64,000 nt of DNA from Bacteroidales bacterium (lineage in GTDB: Bacteria > Bacteroidota > Bacteroidia > Bacteroidales > P3), in NCBI GenBank assembly GCA_017616895.1, contig JAFZXE010000019.1, forward strand, positions 145,084 through 209,083, read 5' to 3'. Below the pieces are notes generated by a model, which was not told the DNA's origin, searched no databases, and saw only the letters and a list, made by a program, of their open reading frames with translations. Made by a program: the position numbers and the translations under genes. Each line of letters begins with the position of its first letter. The stretch's first letter is position 1. Positions 1 through 6,718 of this stretch are shown here, piece by piece.

Positions 1-241
1 TAAGCAGCGGATGCTTCTCACCGTAGCTCAGATACACCGAGTCGTTATCCATAAAACAGAGCGTCACCGCACTGTCCGTCAGGTTCTTCATATCCTCCAC
101 ACCCGTAGAGTCAGTATAGTACAGGTGGTCGGACGCCTGTTGCCAGAAACCGACTATCACCTTGTCCTTCGAGCACGACACAACCGTCAACGACATTACT
201 GCCGCCGCCATCACTGCTAACAATCCAATTTTTTTATTCAT
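1..241 (-). CDS. Small lipoprotein, 5' part only (runs off the window)
   Basis: Reading leftward from an ATG at 241 gives an open frame of 80 codons that leaves the window without a stop. The product begins MNKKIGLLAVMAAAVMSLT and continues to VVSCSKD, a clear signal peptide with a lipobox (V-S-C at about residue 23), so it should be a lipid-anchored envelope protein. The visible mature part (GFWQQASDHLYYTDSTG, then a stretch about an observed display of YLSYGEK) has no motif I can assign. A TAnnTTTG promoter lies about 20 bases upstream of the start, which supports this start. Function unknown. Confidence 0.75.
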   Translation of the reverse strand, partial: MNKKIGLLAVMAAAVMSLTVVSCSKDKVIVGFWQQASDHLYYTDSTGVEDMKNLTDSAVTLCFMDNDSVYLSYGEKHPLL

Positions 242-261
242 ATCATTAATTATTTAGATTG

Positions 262-290
262 CAAAAATACAAAAAATAACCCACTCCCAA
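262..290 (-). promoter_or_regulatory. Bacteroidota-type promoter of the partial lipoprotein gene
   Basis: On the minus strand a -33-like TTG (288-290) is followed after 18 bases by TATTTTTG (262-269), matching the TAnnTTTG -7 consensus of Bacteroidota. The implied transcript starts shortly before the ATG at 241. Confidence 0.6.
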
Positions 291-518
291 GCCATTCTAT
301 ATAAAATACATTTCAACAACCGCGCACACACCTGTTTTACAATAACTTAAATCATCACAAATCCCCACCTTAACACCCCCTTAATTATCATCATTGGAAT
401 CCTCTCACCTTCGCGGCCAATGTTGGAGGCATCCTCTAAAGCAGCCTTGCCTGTATCGGCCAACCACATTCCCTATTGGCATTAAAATGAAAACAGAAAT
501 TGGAGACAAAGACGGAAC

Positions 519-765
519 AGAGTTGAATCAGAGTTATATCAGAGCCGACTCAGGCTCAGGACAACTTCAACCCTGAGTCAGGTCAAATCCGACCCATAGT
601 CAGGCCTGAACCAACTCAGCGTTAGGCCAAAGCCAACTCGGAGAAAGGTAGGAGGTGTGTCGAAGCCGAGTCGAAGTTGACTGCTAGTTGACTGCTCCTT
701 AACCTAGAACTAACATAGAATTATCCTAGAGTTACCCTAGAATTACCCTAGAATTTCACCCTCTC
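519..765. repeat. Degenerate tandem array with strict 11-bp period
   Basis: About 22 consecutive 11-base units can be laid out without a single length change. The word drifts along the array: TCAG-headed units at the left (tcagagttata, tcagagccgac, tcaggctcagg), then agttgactgct twice, then CTAG-headed units (ctagagttacc, ctagaattacc, ctagaatttca). Period is conserved while sequence is not. The same 11-base spacing recurs with other words elsewhere in the window. Confidence 0.8.
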
Positions 766-928
766 AACTCACCCATGAAAACGAAACTGGGAAAACGATG
801 CACATTATGGCACATAATGTCTGCATAATGTTATCAAACGGCCCTCTTGTCTAATTATTGTATCGCGAGAAAAATTATGGCAAAACGCCCATCTGCGGCA
901 ATAAGAGGTACTAACTGGTGGTCATAAT

Positions 929-956
929 AAAACGGTGGTCGTTTGACCACCGTTTT
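929..956 (-). terminator. Hairpin terminator of tRNA-Leu(CAA)
   Basis: A perfect 12-bp inverted repeat (aaaacggtggtc / gaccaccgtttt, loop gttt) lies immediately downstream of the minus-strand tRNA gene and ends in a short T run on that strand. Confidence 0.75.
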
Positions 957-957
957 G

Positions 958-1040
958 TACCCCGGGGGGGACTTGAACCCCCACGCCATTGCTGACAGCA
1001 GATTTTGAGTCTACCGCGTCTACCATTCCGCCACCAGGGC
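958..1040 (-). tRNA. tRNA-Leu (anticodon CAA)
   Basis: Class II tRNA of 83 bases with a long variable arm. The acceptor strands GCCCTGG and CCGGGGT pair with a terminal G.U and discriminator A. The anticodon loop is CTCAAAA, giving CAA (reads UUG). The T loop is TTCAAGT in a GGGGG/CCCCC stem. CCA is not encoded. Confidence 0.92.
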
Positions 1041-1166
1041 ATCGATTTTTGCTTTCAAAATCGAGTGCAAAAGTATGCAGTTTTTTTCAATTGACAAAAT
1101 TTTTTATTGCATCCCGCCAACAACACAATAATACACAGCCAATTATAAATTAAATCAAAAATTTAT

Positions 1167-1197
1167 TTTGCTGTAATAAAAAATTGTAGTACTTTTG
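1167..1197 (+). promoter_or_regulatory. Promoter of the two forward tRNA-Leu genes
   Basis: TTTG (1167-1170), a 19-base spacer, then TACTTTTG (1190-1197) is an almost ideal Bacteroidota sigma-ABfr promoter. It lies 24 bases ahead of the first tRNA. Confidence 0.75.
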
Positions 1198-1220
1198 CAA
1201 CCGCTTTCGAGAGAAGCGAA

Positions 1221-1304
1221 GCCCAGGTGGTGGAATTGGTAGACACGCTACTTTGAGGGGGTAGTCGCCGTAGGGCGGTGCAAGTTCAAGTCTTGTCCTG
1301 GGCA
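1221..1304 (+). tRNA. tRNA-Leu (anticodon GAG)
   Basis: 84 bases, class II with long variable arm. The acceptor GCCCAGG pairs perfectly with CCTGGGC, discriminator A. The anticodon stem CTACT/GGTAG encloses loop TTGAGGG, giving GAG (reads CUC/CUU). CCA is not encoded. It is co-transcribed with the next tRNA, 45 bases downstream. Confidence 0.93.
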
Positions 1305-1349
1305 CAAAAGAGCAACGCAAAAGTTGCTTTTTTACTACCAAGAAGAGTT

Positions 1350-1431
<82 letters not shown>

Positions 1432-1433
1432 CT

Positions 1434-1473
1434 AAGGAGGGAAATCACTAACGATTGACCTCCTTTCTTTTTT
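1434..1473 (+). terminator. Terminator of the tRNA-Leu pair
   Basis: Inverted repeat aaggagg (1434-1440) / cctcctt (1459-1465) followed by a T-rich run (tctttttt), two bases after the tRNA. Confidence 0.7.
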
Positions 1474-1491
1474 GCCACATATAAATGCACC

Positions 1492-1523
1492 TTTGTTTTA
1501 TTGGCTGTTTTTTATTACTTTTG
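1492..1523 (+). promoter_or_regulatory. Promoter of the outer-membrane barrel gene
   Basis: TTTG (1492-1495), 20-base spacer, TACTTTTG (1516-1523). It implies a transcript start near 1530, just before the GTG start at 1548. Confidence 0.65.
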
Positions 1524-1547
1524 CAAACGTAAAATTGTTCAACCGAC

Positions 1548-2075
1548 GTGAAGAAAGTCGCTGTATTATATATTGTTTTGTTCCTTCTGGCATCGTTTGC
1601 GGCGGCGCAGGTGTCCGACACAACCCGGATTACAGACACCGACAGCATAGCTACAGCCGACAGCAATCGGCGTTCGGGAGATGCTTTCGGATTCCGTCTG
1701 GGTGCAGGACCTGACCGCTCGGGTGAGTTTGATGTCACATGGCAGAAAGTATTGGGACGCTACCGCTTGGAGGTTGATTTAGGTTGGGCGCAGTGTGACA
1801 AGTGGGGCTATCTCAACGTATCCACCGCTTTCCATTTCCACTGGAAGATAGTCAAAGGGCTGGCGTGGTATGTGGGACCTGGAATAAATATGGGGTGGTA
1901 TTTCGGCGACTATCATTTCGGTCTCGGCGTGGGCGCACAGCTCGGAATTGAGTATAATTTTGATTTCCCGATACAGTTTTCCATCGACATCTTCCCACGC
2001 TACAACATCCTCGGCGCCTCCGATGCGGTGGGGCTCGGCGGCAGCGGCGCTCTGAGTGTGAGATACCGATTCTGA
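1548..2075 (+). CDS. Small outer-membrane beta-barrel protein (porin-like)
   Basis: The 175-residue product begins with a signal peptide (MKKVAVLYIVLFLLASFAAA, cleavage near AQ). The mature part alternates aromatic and glycine residues as in amphipathic strands and ends SVRYRF, the terminal-aromatic signature of Bam-assembled barrels. The region YVGPGINMGW...LGIEYNFDFPIQFSID closely matches the 192-residue protein at 25423-26001, so the two are paralogues. The start is GTG: it is the only initiator with a plausible signal peptide and sits about 18 bases downstream of the predicted transcript start. Expected location is the outer membrane; substrate unknown. It is a single-gene unit after the tRNA terminator. 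Confidence 0.75.
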   Translation: MKKVAVLYIVLFLLASFAAAQVSDTTRITDTDSIATADSNRRSGDAFGFRLGAGPDRSGEFDVTWQKVLGRYRLEVDLGWAQCDKWGYLNVSTAFHFHWKIVKGLAWYVGPGINMGWYFGDYHFGLGVGAQLGIEYNFDFPIQFSIDIFPRYNILGASDAVGLGGSGALSVRYRF

Positions 2076-2227
2076 CCGCCTAAAACATATCAACAGATAC
2101 TAAACGGTCAGTATTCTGCAAAAACATATCAACTAAAAATATATCAACAGATATTAAGCAGTCAATAGCCAGCAACAACATATCAACATAAAACCTATCA
2201 ACCTATCAACATAAAACAAATCCTCCC

Positions 2228-3784
2228 ATGAACATTCATATCGTACAGCACAATATTGCGACTAATAATCCTGAAGAGAACCTGAAGTGGATACTTGAAG
2301 AACTGGATCGTCCAGAGGCGAAGTCGGCGTTGCTGACCGTCTTTCCCGCCTGCACGCTATGTGGCTATCCGCTTTTCGGCTCGGTAAGCTATACCGACAT
2401 CCAGAAACGGGCGCAAGCCGTACTGCAGGAGCTTATAGCTCAGTCGGAACACCGTGCTTTCCTGATTGGCATGCCTTTGCAGCTGCAGGATCGTGGGCTT
2501 TGCAACGCCATCGTATTCGTCCAGAACAACGCCATACGCGCCATCGTGTCAAAGAAATACCTCTCACCCGACGAGCAGAAATATTTCGTTCGCGGCGAAG
2601 GTGTGCAGCTCATACAGTTTCAGGAACAGCGCATAGCGATAGGTTTCTACGAGGATTTGAAAGAGTTGAGCAAACATAATATCGAGCAACCCGACATCGT
2701 GGTGTGCTGCGGATGCAACGTGTTCGACTACAACCGTCCCTACCGCACCCGCTACCGTATGCGCAAGATTGTGGAGAACCTCAATTCGTCGCTGGTGTAT
2801 GTCAACCGCATAGGCGGCGAAGGCAGCTATCTCTTTGCCGGCGGATCGCTCGCTTTGAACGCCGCAGGTGGACTTCTGACACAGTTCCCCTATTTCGAGG
2901 AGTGGTCGAAGAGCGTCGATATGCAGCTGCTCGAAGAGTGTGAGGACGAGAAGCCCGAAGCGGTCGATTTGGTTCACAAAGCCCTCATAATGGGAATACG
3001 GGAGTATTTCGAGAAGAACGGTCAGAAACGTGCCGTACTGGGACTTTCCGGCGGCATCGACTCAGCTTTGGTGTGTGCGCTGGCTGCCGAAGCGATAGGT
3101 CCTGAGAATGTCCACGGACTCTTAATGCCCTCGCAGTATTCCACCGACCACTCGGTGAAGGATGCCGAGGATTTGGCTAACAATCTGGGTGTCGCTTACG
3201 ACATCGTGCCAATCAAAGGCATGTTCGACGCCTTCAAACAATCGCTGGCGCCCGTCTTTGGCGATCGAGCCGAGGATGTGACCGAAGAAAACCTGCAGGC
3301 ACGCATACGCGGAACGCTCGTGATGTCGTACGCCAACAAGTTCGGCGCCCTTGCGCTCAACACCACCAACAAGAGCGAGGCAGCGATGGGATACGGTACC
3401 CTCTATGGCGACAGCTGCGGCTCGCTCGGTGTCATCGCTGACCTCTACAAGACCGAAGTTTACGAACTCTCGAACTACATCAACCGCGAGCGTGAGATAA
3501 TCCCGCAACACACCATCGACAAAGCTCCGTCGGCCGAACTGCGCCCCAACCAGAAAGACACCGACTCGCTGCCCGACTACGAGGTGCTCGACGCCATACT
3601 GAACCTGCATATCGAAGAACAGATGTGCCAGGAGGAGATAGTCGCCGAAGGCTACGACGAAGATGTGGTGAAAGAGGTGCTCCGCAAGGTGCGCATCAAC
3701 GAGTGGAAACGAATTCAGTTCGCCCCGCTGCTCAAGGTGTCGCCTATGAGTTTCGGCCTCGACCGCAGGGTGCCCATAAGCTGA
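2228..3784 (+). CDS. nadE: NAD+ synthetase with degenerate glutaminase (nitrilase-like) domain
   Basis: 518 residues. The C-terminal half is the ATP-pyrophosphatase synthetase domain: P-loop LGLSGGIDSALV (SGGIDS at 274-279), then NTTNKSE and the YGTLYGDSCG segment, which convert deamido-NAD to NAD+ in the cytosol. The N-terminal half (1-235) has the nitrilase fold seen in glutamine-dependent NadE, including GGEGSYLFAGGS. However, the usual FPE is FPA (A41), and the usual nucleophile segment I-C-E-D-x-W reads GFYEDL, with Tyr141 in place of Cys. The Lys region (K109/K110, followed by DEQKYF) is kept but shortened. It may therefore use free ammonia or a partner amidotransferase (inference). It starts at ATG 2228 and ends 10 bases before the helicase gene, so the two are probably co-transcribed. 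Confidence 0.85.
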   Translation: MNIHIVQHNIATNNPEENLKWILEELDRPEAKSALLTVFPACTLCGYPLFGSVSYTDIQKRAQAVLQELIAQSEHRAFLIGMPLQLQDRGLCNAIVFVQNNAIRAIVSKKYLSPDEQKYFVRGEGVQLIQFQEQRIAIGFYEDLKELSKHNIEQPDIVVCCGCNVFDYNRPYRTRYRMRKIVENLNSSLVYVNRIGGEGSYLFAGGSLALNAAGGLLTQFPYFEEWSKSVDMQLLEECEDEKPEAVDLVHKALIMGIREYFEKNGQKRAVLGLSGGIDSALVCALAAEAIGPENVHGLLMPSQYSTDHSVKDAEDLANNLGVAYDIVPIKGMFDAFKQSLAPVFGDRAEDVTEENLQARIRGTLVMSYANKFGALALNTTNKSEAAMGYGTLYGDSCGSLGVIADLYKTEVYELSNYINREREIIPQHTIDKAPSAELRPNQKDTDSLPDYEVLDAILNLHIEEQMCQEEIVAEGYDEDVVKEVLRKVRINEWKRIQFAPLLKVSPMSFGLDRRVPIS

Positions 3785-3794
3785 CATAGAAATA

Positions 3795-5957
3795 ATGTCT
3801 TATCAAACCAATCCACAGTTAGAGCTTGCGGAGAGTTATCTTCGCAACACAGGTGTGTCCATATTTCTTACGGGAAAGGCGGGAACGGGCAAGACCACAT
3901 TCCTGCGCCACGTGTTGCCGACTCTCAACAAACGCTATGTGGTGGTGGCGCCTACGGGTGTTGCCGCCATCAACGCTGGCGGAGTGACCATTCATTCGTT
4001 CTTCCAGCTGCCGCCTTGCCCATATCTGCCTGATGTAACAGACCTGATAACCGAGTACCAGCTGCCCGAAGGCAAGAAGCAGATGCGCAAATCGCGTATC
4101 GACATCATACGCACACTCGACGTGCTGGTCATCGACGAGATTTCGATGGTTAGGGCCGACCTGCTCGACTCTATCGACAACACGCTGCGCCGCTACCGTC
4201 GCAACAGCCGTCCTTTCGGAGGTGTCCAGCTGCTGCTGATAGGCGACATACATCAGCTTCCGCCTGTGGTCACCGCCGACGAGGAACCCTACCTGAAACG
4301 GGTTTATAACTCGCCGTTCTTCTTCGAAAGCAAGGCATTCAAAAAACTCTCCTACATAACCGTTGAGTTGCGCACCATCTACCGCCAGCAGGACGAGCGT
4401 TTCCTCTCGCTGCTCAACCAGATGCGCGACAACCGATACGACAACGATACGTTGCAGCTGCTCAACAGCCGCTTCGTTCCTGATATAGAAAACTATTTCA
4501 AGGGTCAGAAGTCCATGCCTATCCGTCTGACCACCCACAACGCGCAAGCCGACCAGGTGAACCGACGCAACCTCGAGAAACTCGACTCTCGAGAGCGACA
4601 GTTTGACGCTACGGTGACTGGCACCTTTCCCGAAGGCTCCTATCCTGCGGAGAAAACGCTCAAGTTGAAAGTCGGCGCACAGGTGATGTTTGTGAAGAAC
4701 GACCCCAGCGGTTCCGGACGCTATTATAACGGCAAAATCGGAGTGGTGAGCTCGTTCGACGATGAGGAGAACAAGGTTGTGGTCGAAAGCGAGGACGAGA
4801 CAATCGAAGTAGAGCCAGTGGAATGGGAGAACGTGAAGTATGACATCGATCCAGCCGACAAGTCCATCCGCCAGACGGTAGATGGCACATTCACCCAGTA
4901 CCCGCTTCGGTTGGCCTGGGCGGTGACGATTCACAAAGCACAGGGACTCACCTTCGATAACGTGATAGTCGATGCAGCCGACGCTTTCGCCTACGGACAG
5001 GTCTATGTGGCGTTAAGCCGTTGCCGTTCGCTAGAGGGATTGGTACTGAGCAGTCTCATCACCTCCTCCTGCTCGTTCGACAACCTCGACGTGGAGGCGT
5101 TCAACAACGCGCAGCCTTCCGAGCAGGAGACTCGCAGCCGCTATGAGAGCAACGCGTTCAACTATTATGTCGATATGTTTTTCGACCTGCTATCGGTCAA
5201 GCAACTCTACGATACAGCACTCCGTATCGACCAGTTCAACCGCGCCTATCTCACCAATATCGCGCCCAAAGCGGTGACACGGTGGAACGAACAGATGCCG
5301 CGCCTGGCCGCTCTGAACGATGTCTATGACAAGTTCCGCAACCAGATATCCCGCATGACAGCTGATGCGACCTCTTCCGAAGAGGCGAAAGGTATGATAG
5401 CTGAGCGGATAAGCAAAGCCGCCGCCTATTTCCACGCCCAGCTCGCCGACGCCCAAAAGTCGATGGAGCCGTTCTTGGATGTGGAGATAGACAACAAAGA
5501 GCATGCAGCGAAGTTCAAAGATATGGCTGAGACGTTCTCGTCGATTATCGGCCTCAAGTGCGCCTGCCTCAAGCGGGTTATGGAGAAAGGCTATTCGGTG
5601 GAAGTCTATCAGAAAGCAAAGTGCGACTATCTGCTGAAAGACGAGAAACCGGAAACTAAAACGAAAACCAAAACCAAGACGAAACCCAAAGCCGACGAGA
5701 GTGCAAACCTCTACGACTTGGAGTATCCCGAGATACTTCCGCGCCTCATCGCCTGGCGTCGTGAGAAATACGAGGAAGCCGACGTGCGGGCTTATCAGAT
5801 ATTGACTCAGAAGGCGCTGATCGGCATAGCTAAAACGCTGCCTCGCTCGATGGGAGAGCTCTCGAAGGTCAACGGGATAGGAAAAATAAAACTCCGCGCT
5901 TTTGGCGAGGAGTTATTGGAATTGGTCGAGCAGTTCTGCCGAGAAAAAGGAATTTAG
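3795..5957 (+). CDS. PIF1/RecD-like SF1 DNA helicase with C-terminal HRDC-like domain
   Basis: 720 residues. N-terminal Walker A GKAGTGKTT (27-35), motif TGVAAINAGGVTIHSFF, Walker B VLVIDEISM (110-118), GDIHQLPPV (motif III), and the C-terminal helicase motif VTIHKAQGLTFDNVIVD with YVALSRCRS, all typical of the PIF1/RecD branch of SF1B 5'-3' helicases. A lysine/threonine-rich linker (KTKTKTKTK, around 615-630) precedes a final 64 residues that resemble an HRDC/helix-hairpin module (MGELSKVNGIGKIKLRAFG), likely for DNA binding. This combination is common in Bacteroidota. Likely role is DNA repair or replication-fork processing. It follows nadE by 10 bases. A hairpin element lies directly after its stop. 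Confidence 0.85.
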   Translation: MSYQTNPQLELAESYLRNTGVSIFLTGKAGTGKTTFLRHVLPTLNKRYVVVAPTGVAAINAGGVTIHSFFQLPPCPYLPDVTDLITEYQLPEGKKQMRKSRIDIIRTLDVLVIDEISMVRADLLDSIDNTLRRYRRNSRPFGGVQLLLIGDIHQLPPVVTADEEPYLKRVYNSPFFFESKAFKKLSYITVELRTIYRQQDERFLSLLNQMRDNRYDNDTLQLLNSRFVPDIENYFKGQKSMPIRLTTHNAQADQVNRRNLEKLDSRERQFDATVTGTFPEGSYPAEKTLKLKVGAQVMFVKNDPSGSGRYYNGKIGVVSSFDDEENKVVVESEDETIEVEPVEWENVKYDIDPADKSIRQTVDGTFTQYPLRLAWAVTIHKAQGLTFDNVIVDAADAFAYGQVYVALSRCRSLEGLVLSSLITSSCSFDNLDVEAFNNAQPSEQETRSRYESNAFNYYVDMFFDLLSVKQLYDTALRIDQFNRAYLTNIAPKAVTRWNEQMPRLAALNDVYDKFRNQISRMTADATSSEEAKGMIAERISKAAAYFHAQLADAQKSMEPFLDVEIDNKEHAAKFKDMAETFSSIIGLKCACLKRVMEKGYSVEVYQKAKCDYLLKDEKPETKTKTKTKTKPKADESANLYDLEYPEILPRLIAWRREKYEEADVRAYQILTQKALIGIAKTLPRSMGELSKVNGIGKIKLRAFGEELLELVEQFCREKGI

Positions 5958-5960
5958 GAT

Positions 5961-6020
5961 GCTTGCCCGCACAGGGGTCCGTGCCCGGACAGGGCGATTA
6001 GGTGCGTGCCCGCACATGGC
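5961..6020 (+). repeat. Hairpin repeat element, three units, at helicase stop codon
   Basis: Three tandem units of a small palindromic element. The second is GTCCG-TGCC-CGGAC followed by AGGG; the third is GTGCG-TGCC-CGCAC. The stem changes C to G on one side and G to C on the other, keeping the pairing. It starts three bases after the TAG of the helicase gene. Related copies are at 17504, 18161, 30905, 33941 and 37509. Confidence 0.7.
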
Positions 6021-6067
6021 AATTAGCAGTCGGCAGTCAGCAGTTAGCCGTCACTAATCACCGGTCA

Positions 6068-6691
6068 CTAAAACTTAAACGCTGTCTCGTCAACGGCCGT
6101 GTTCACCTTGATGTCGGTCATCTTATACTGGTTGCTCACACCGCTGAAATCCACCGTCTCCATCTCGGTCATCACGCAGTCGCTCTGACGATAAACCAGT
6201 CGTATCGACGCGAAACCTTTGGCGGCTTTCTTCTTTGCGGTCATCTCGACGGTATAGGTGCCGCCGCCCTCCTTCACCGTGTAGTCGGCGTTGTTCGAGG
6301 TAGCTATCTTCTTCACTCGGCCCGCCATCGCATCAATCAGGAAGTCGGCCAGTTTCTGCATCGAAGGGCTTTTGGGCAGATTGAACTTCTGGTTCTTGCC
6401 TTTGGCTATCAGCAGCATGTTCTGTCCGTTGATAACGGTGCGGTTGCCTGCGGGAGTGGTATAGTTGATGGCAAACTGCGTCTTGTCGGTATAGTATAGC
6501 GTGCCAGCCATATCTATCTTGGCCTTTGCTGCGGTTGTGCGCACCTGGGTGAGGCTGCCCGTTATGGAGGAGTGTTTCTTGCCTACCGATTCGATCTTGT
6601 CGAGCGCCTTGTCGCCTTGGGCGAAGGAAGTAGAAGTGGTTGCGAATTGAAATGTGAGAACTGCCAGCAGCAGTACGAGTGTCTTTTTCAT
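6068..6691 (-). CDS. LolA-like periplasmic lipoprotein carrier
   Basis: 207 residues with a cleavable signal peptide (MKKTLVLLLAVLTFQF to SFAQ). The mature protein has the LolA/LolB fold pattern: an N-terminal helix, then repeated amphipathic strands (GTLYYTDKTQFAINYTTPAGNRTVINGQNMLLIAKGKN), as in outer-membrane lipoprotein carriers. It is the second gene of a two-gene operon, 27 bases downstream of the MMPL exporter. In Bacteroidota and proteobacteria, LolA-like proteins paired with MMPL exporters occur in lipid and aryl-polyene export clusters, so this copy may ferry an exported lipid rather than general lipoproteins (inference). No other polyene genes are near. Confidence 0.72.
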   Translation of the reverse strand: MKKTLVLLLAVLTFQFATTSTSFAQGDKALDKIESVGKKHSSITGSLTQVRTTAAKAKIDMAGTLYYTDKTQFAINYTTPAGNRTVINGQNMLLIAKGKNQKFNLPKSPSMQKLADFLIDAMAGRVKKIATSNNADYTVKEGGGTYTVEMTAKKKAAKGFASIRLVYRQSDCVMTEMETVDFSGVSNQYKMTDIKVNTAVDETAFKF

Positions 6692-6718
6692 GTTGAGTTT
6701 TTCGTGTTAACCTTTATT

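Larger units (their letters stand above)
242..957. other. Gene-free spacer with promoter, 11-bp array and small palindrome
   Basis: No credible gene is seen. The spacer holds the promoter of the lipoprotein gene at its left end, a long 11-bp-phased degenerate array (519-765), a near-perfect palindrome ACATTATG-gca-CATAATGT at 802-820 that could be a protein-binding site, and the terminator of the minus-strand tRNA at its right end. Confidence 0.6.

Noticed and set aside
394-576. 60-codon forward frame at the left end
   Set aside because: Runs into the 11-bp array, lacks a promoter, and has no protein-like pattern.
3819-4934. 371-codon minus-strand frame opposite the helicase; also similar long antisense frames at 15044-16498, 41347-42684 and 43755-45806
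   Set aside because: Each is the complement of a well-identified gene, is His/Val/Arg-biased from the sense codon use, and has no recognisable motif.
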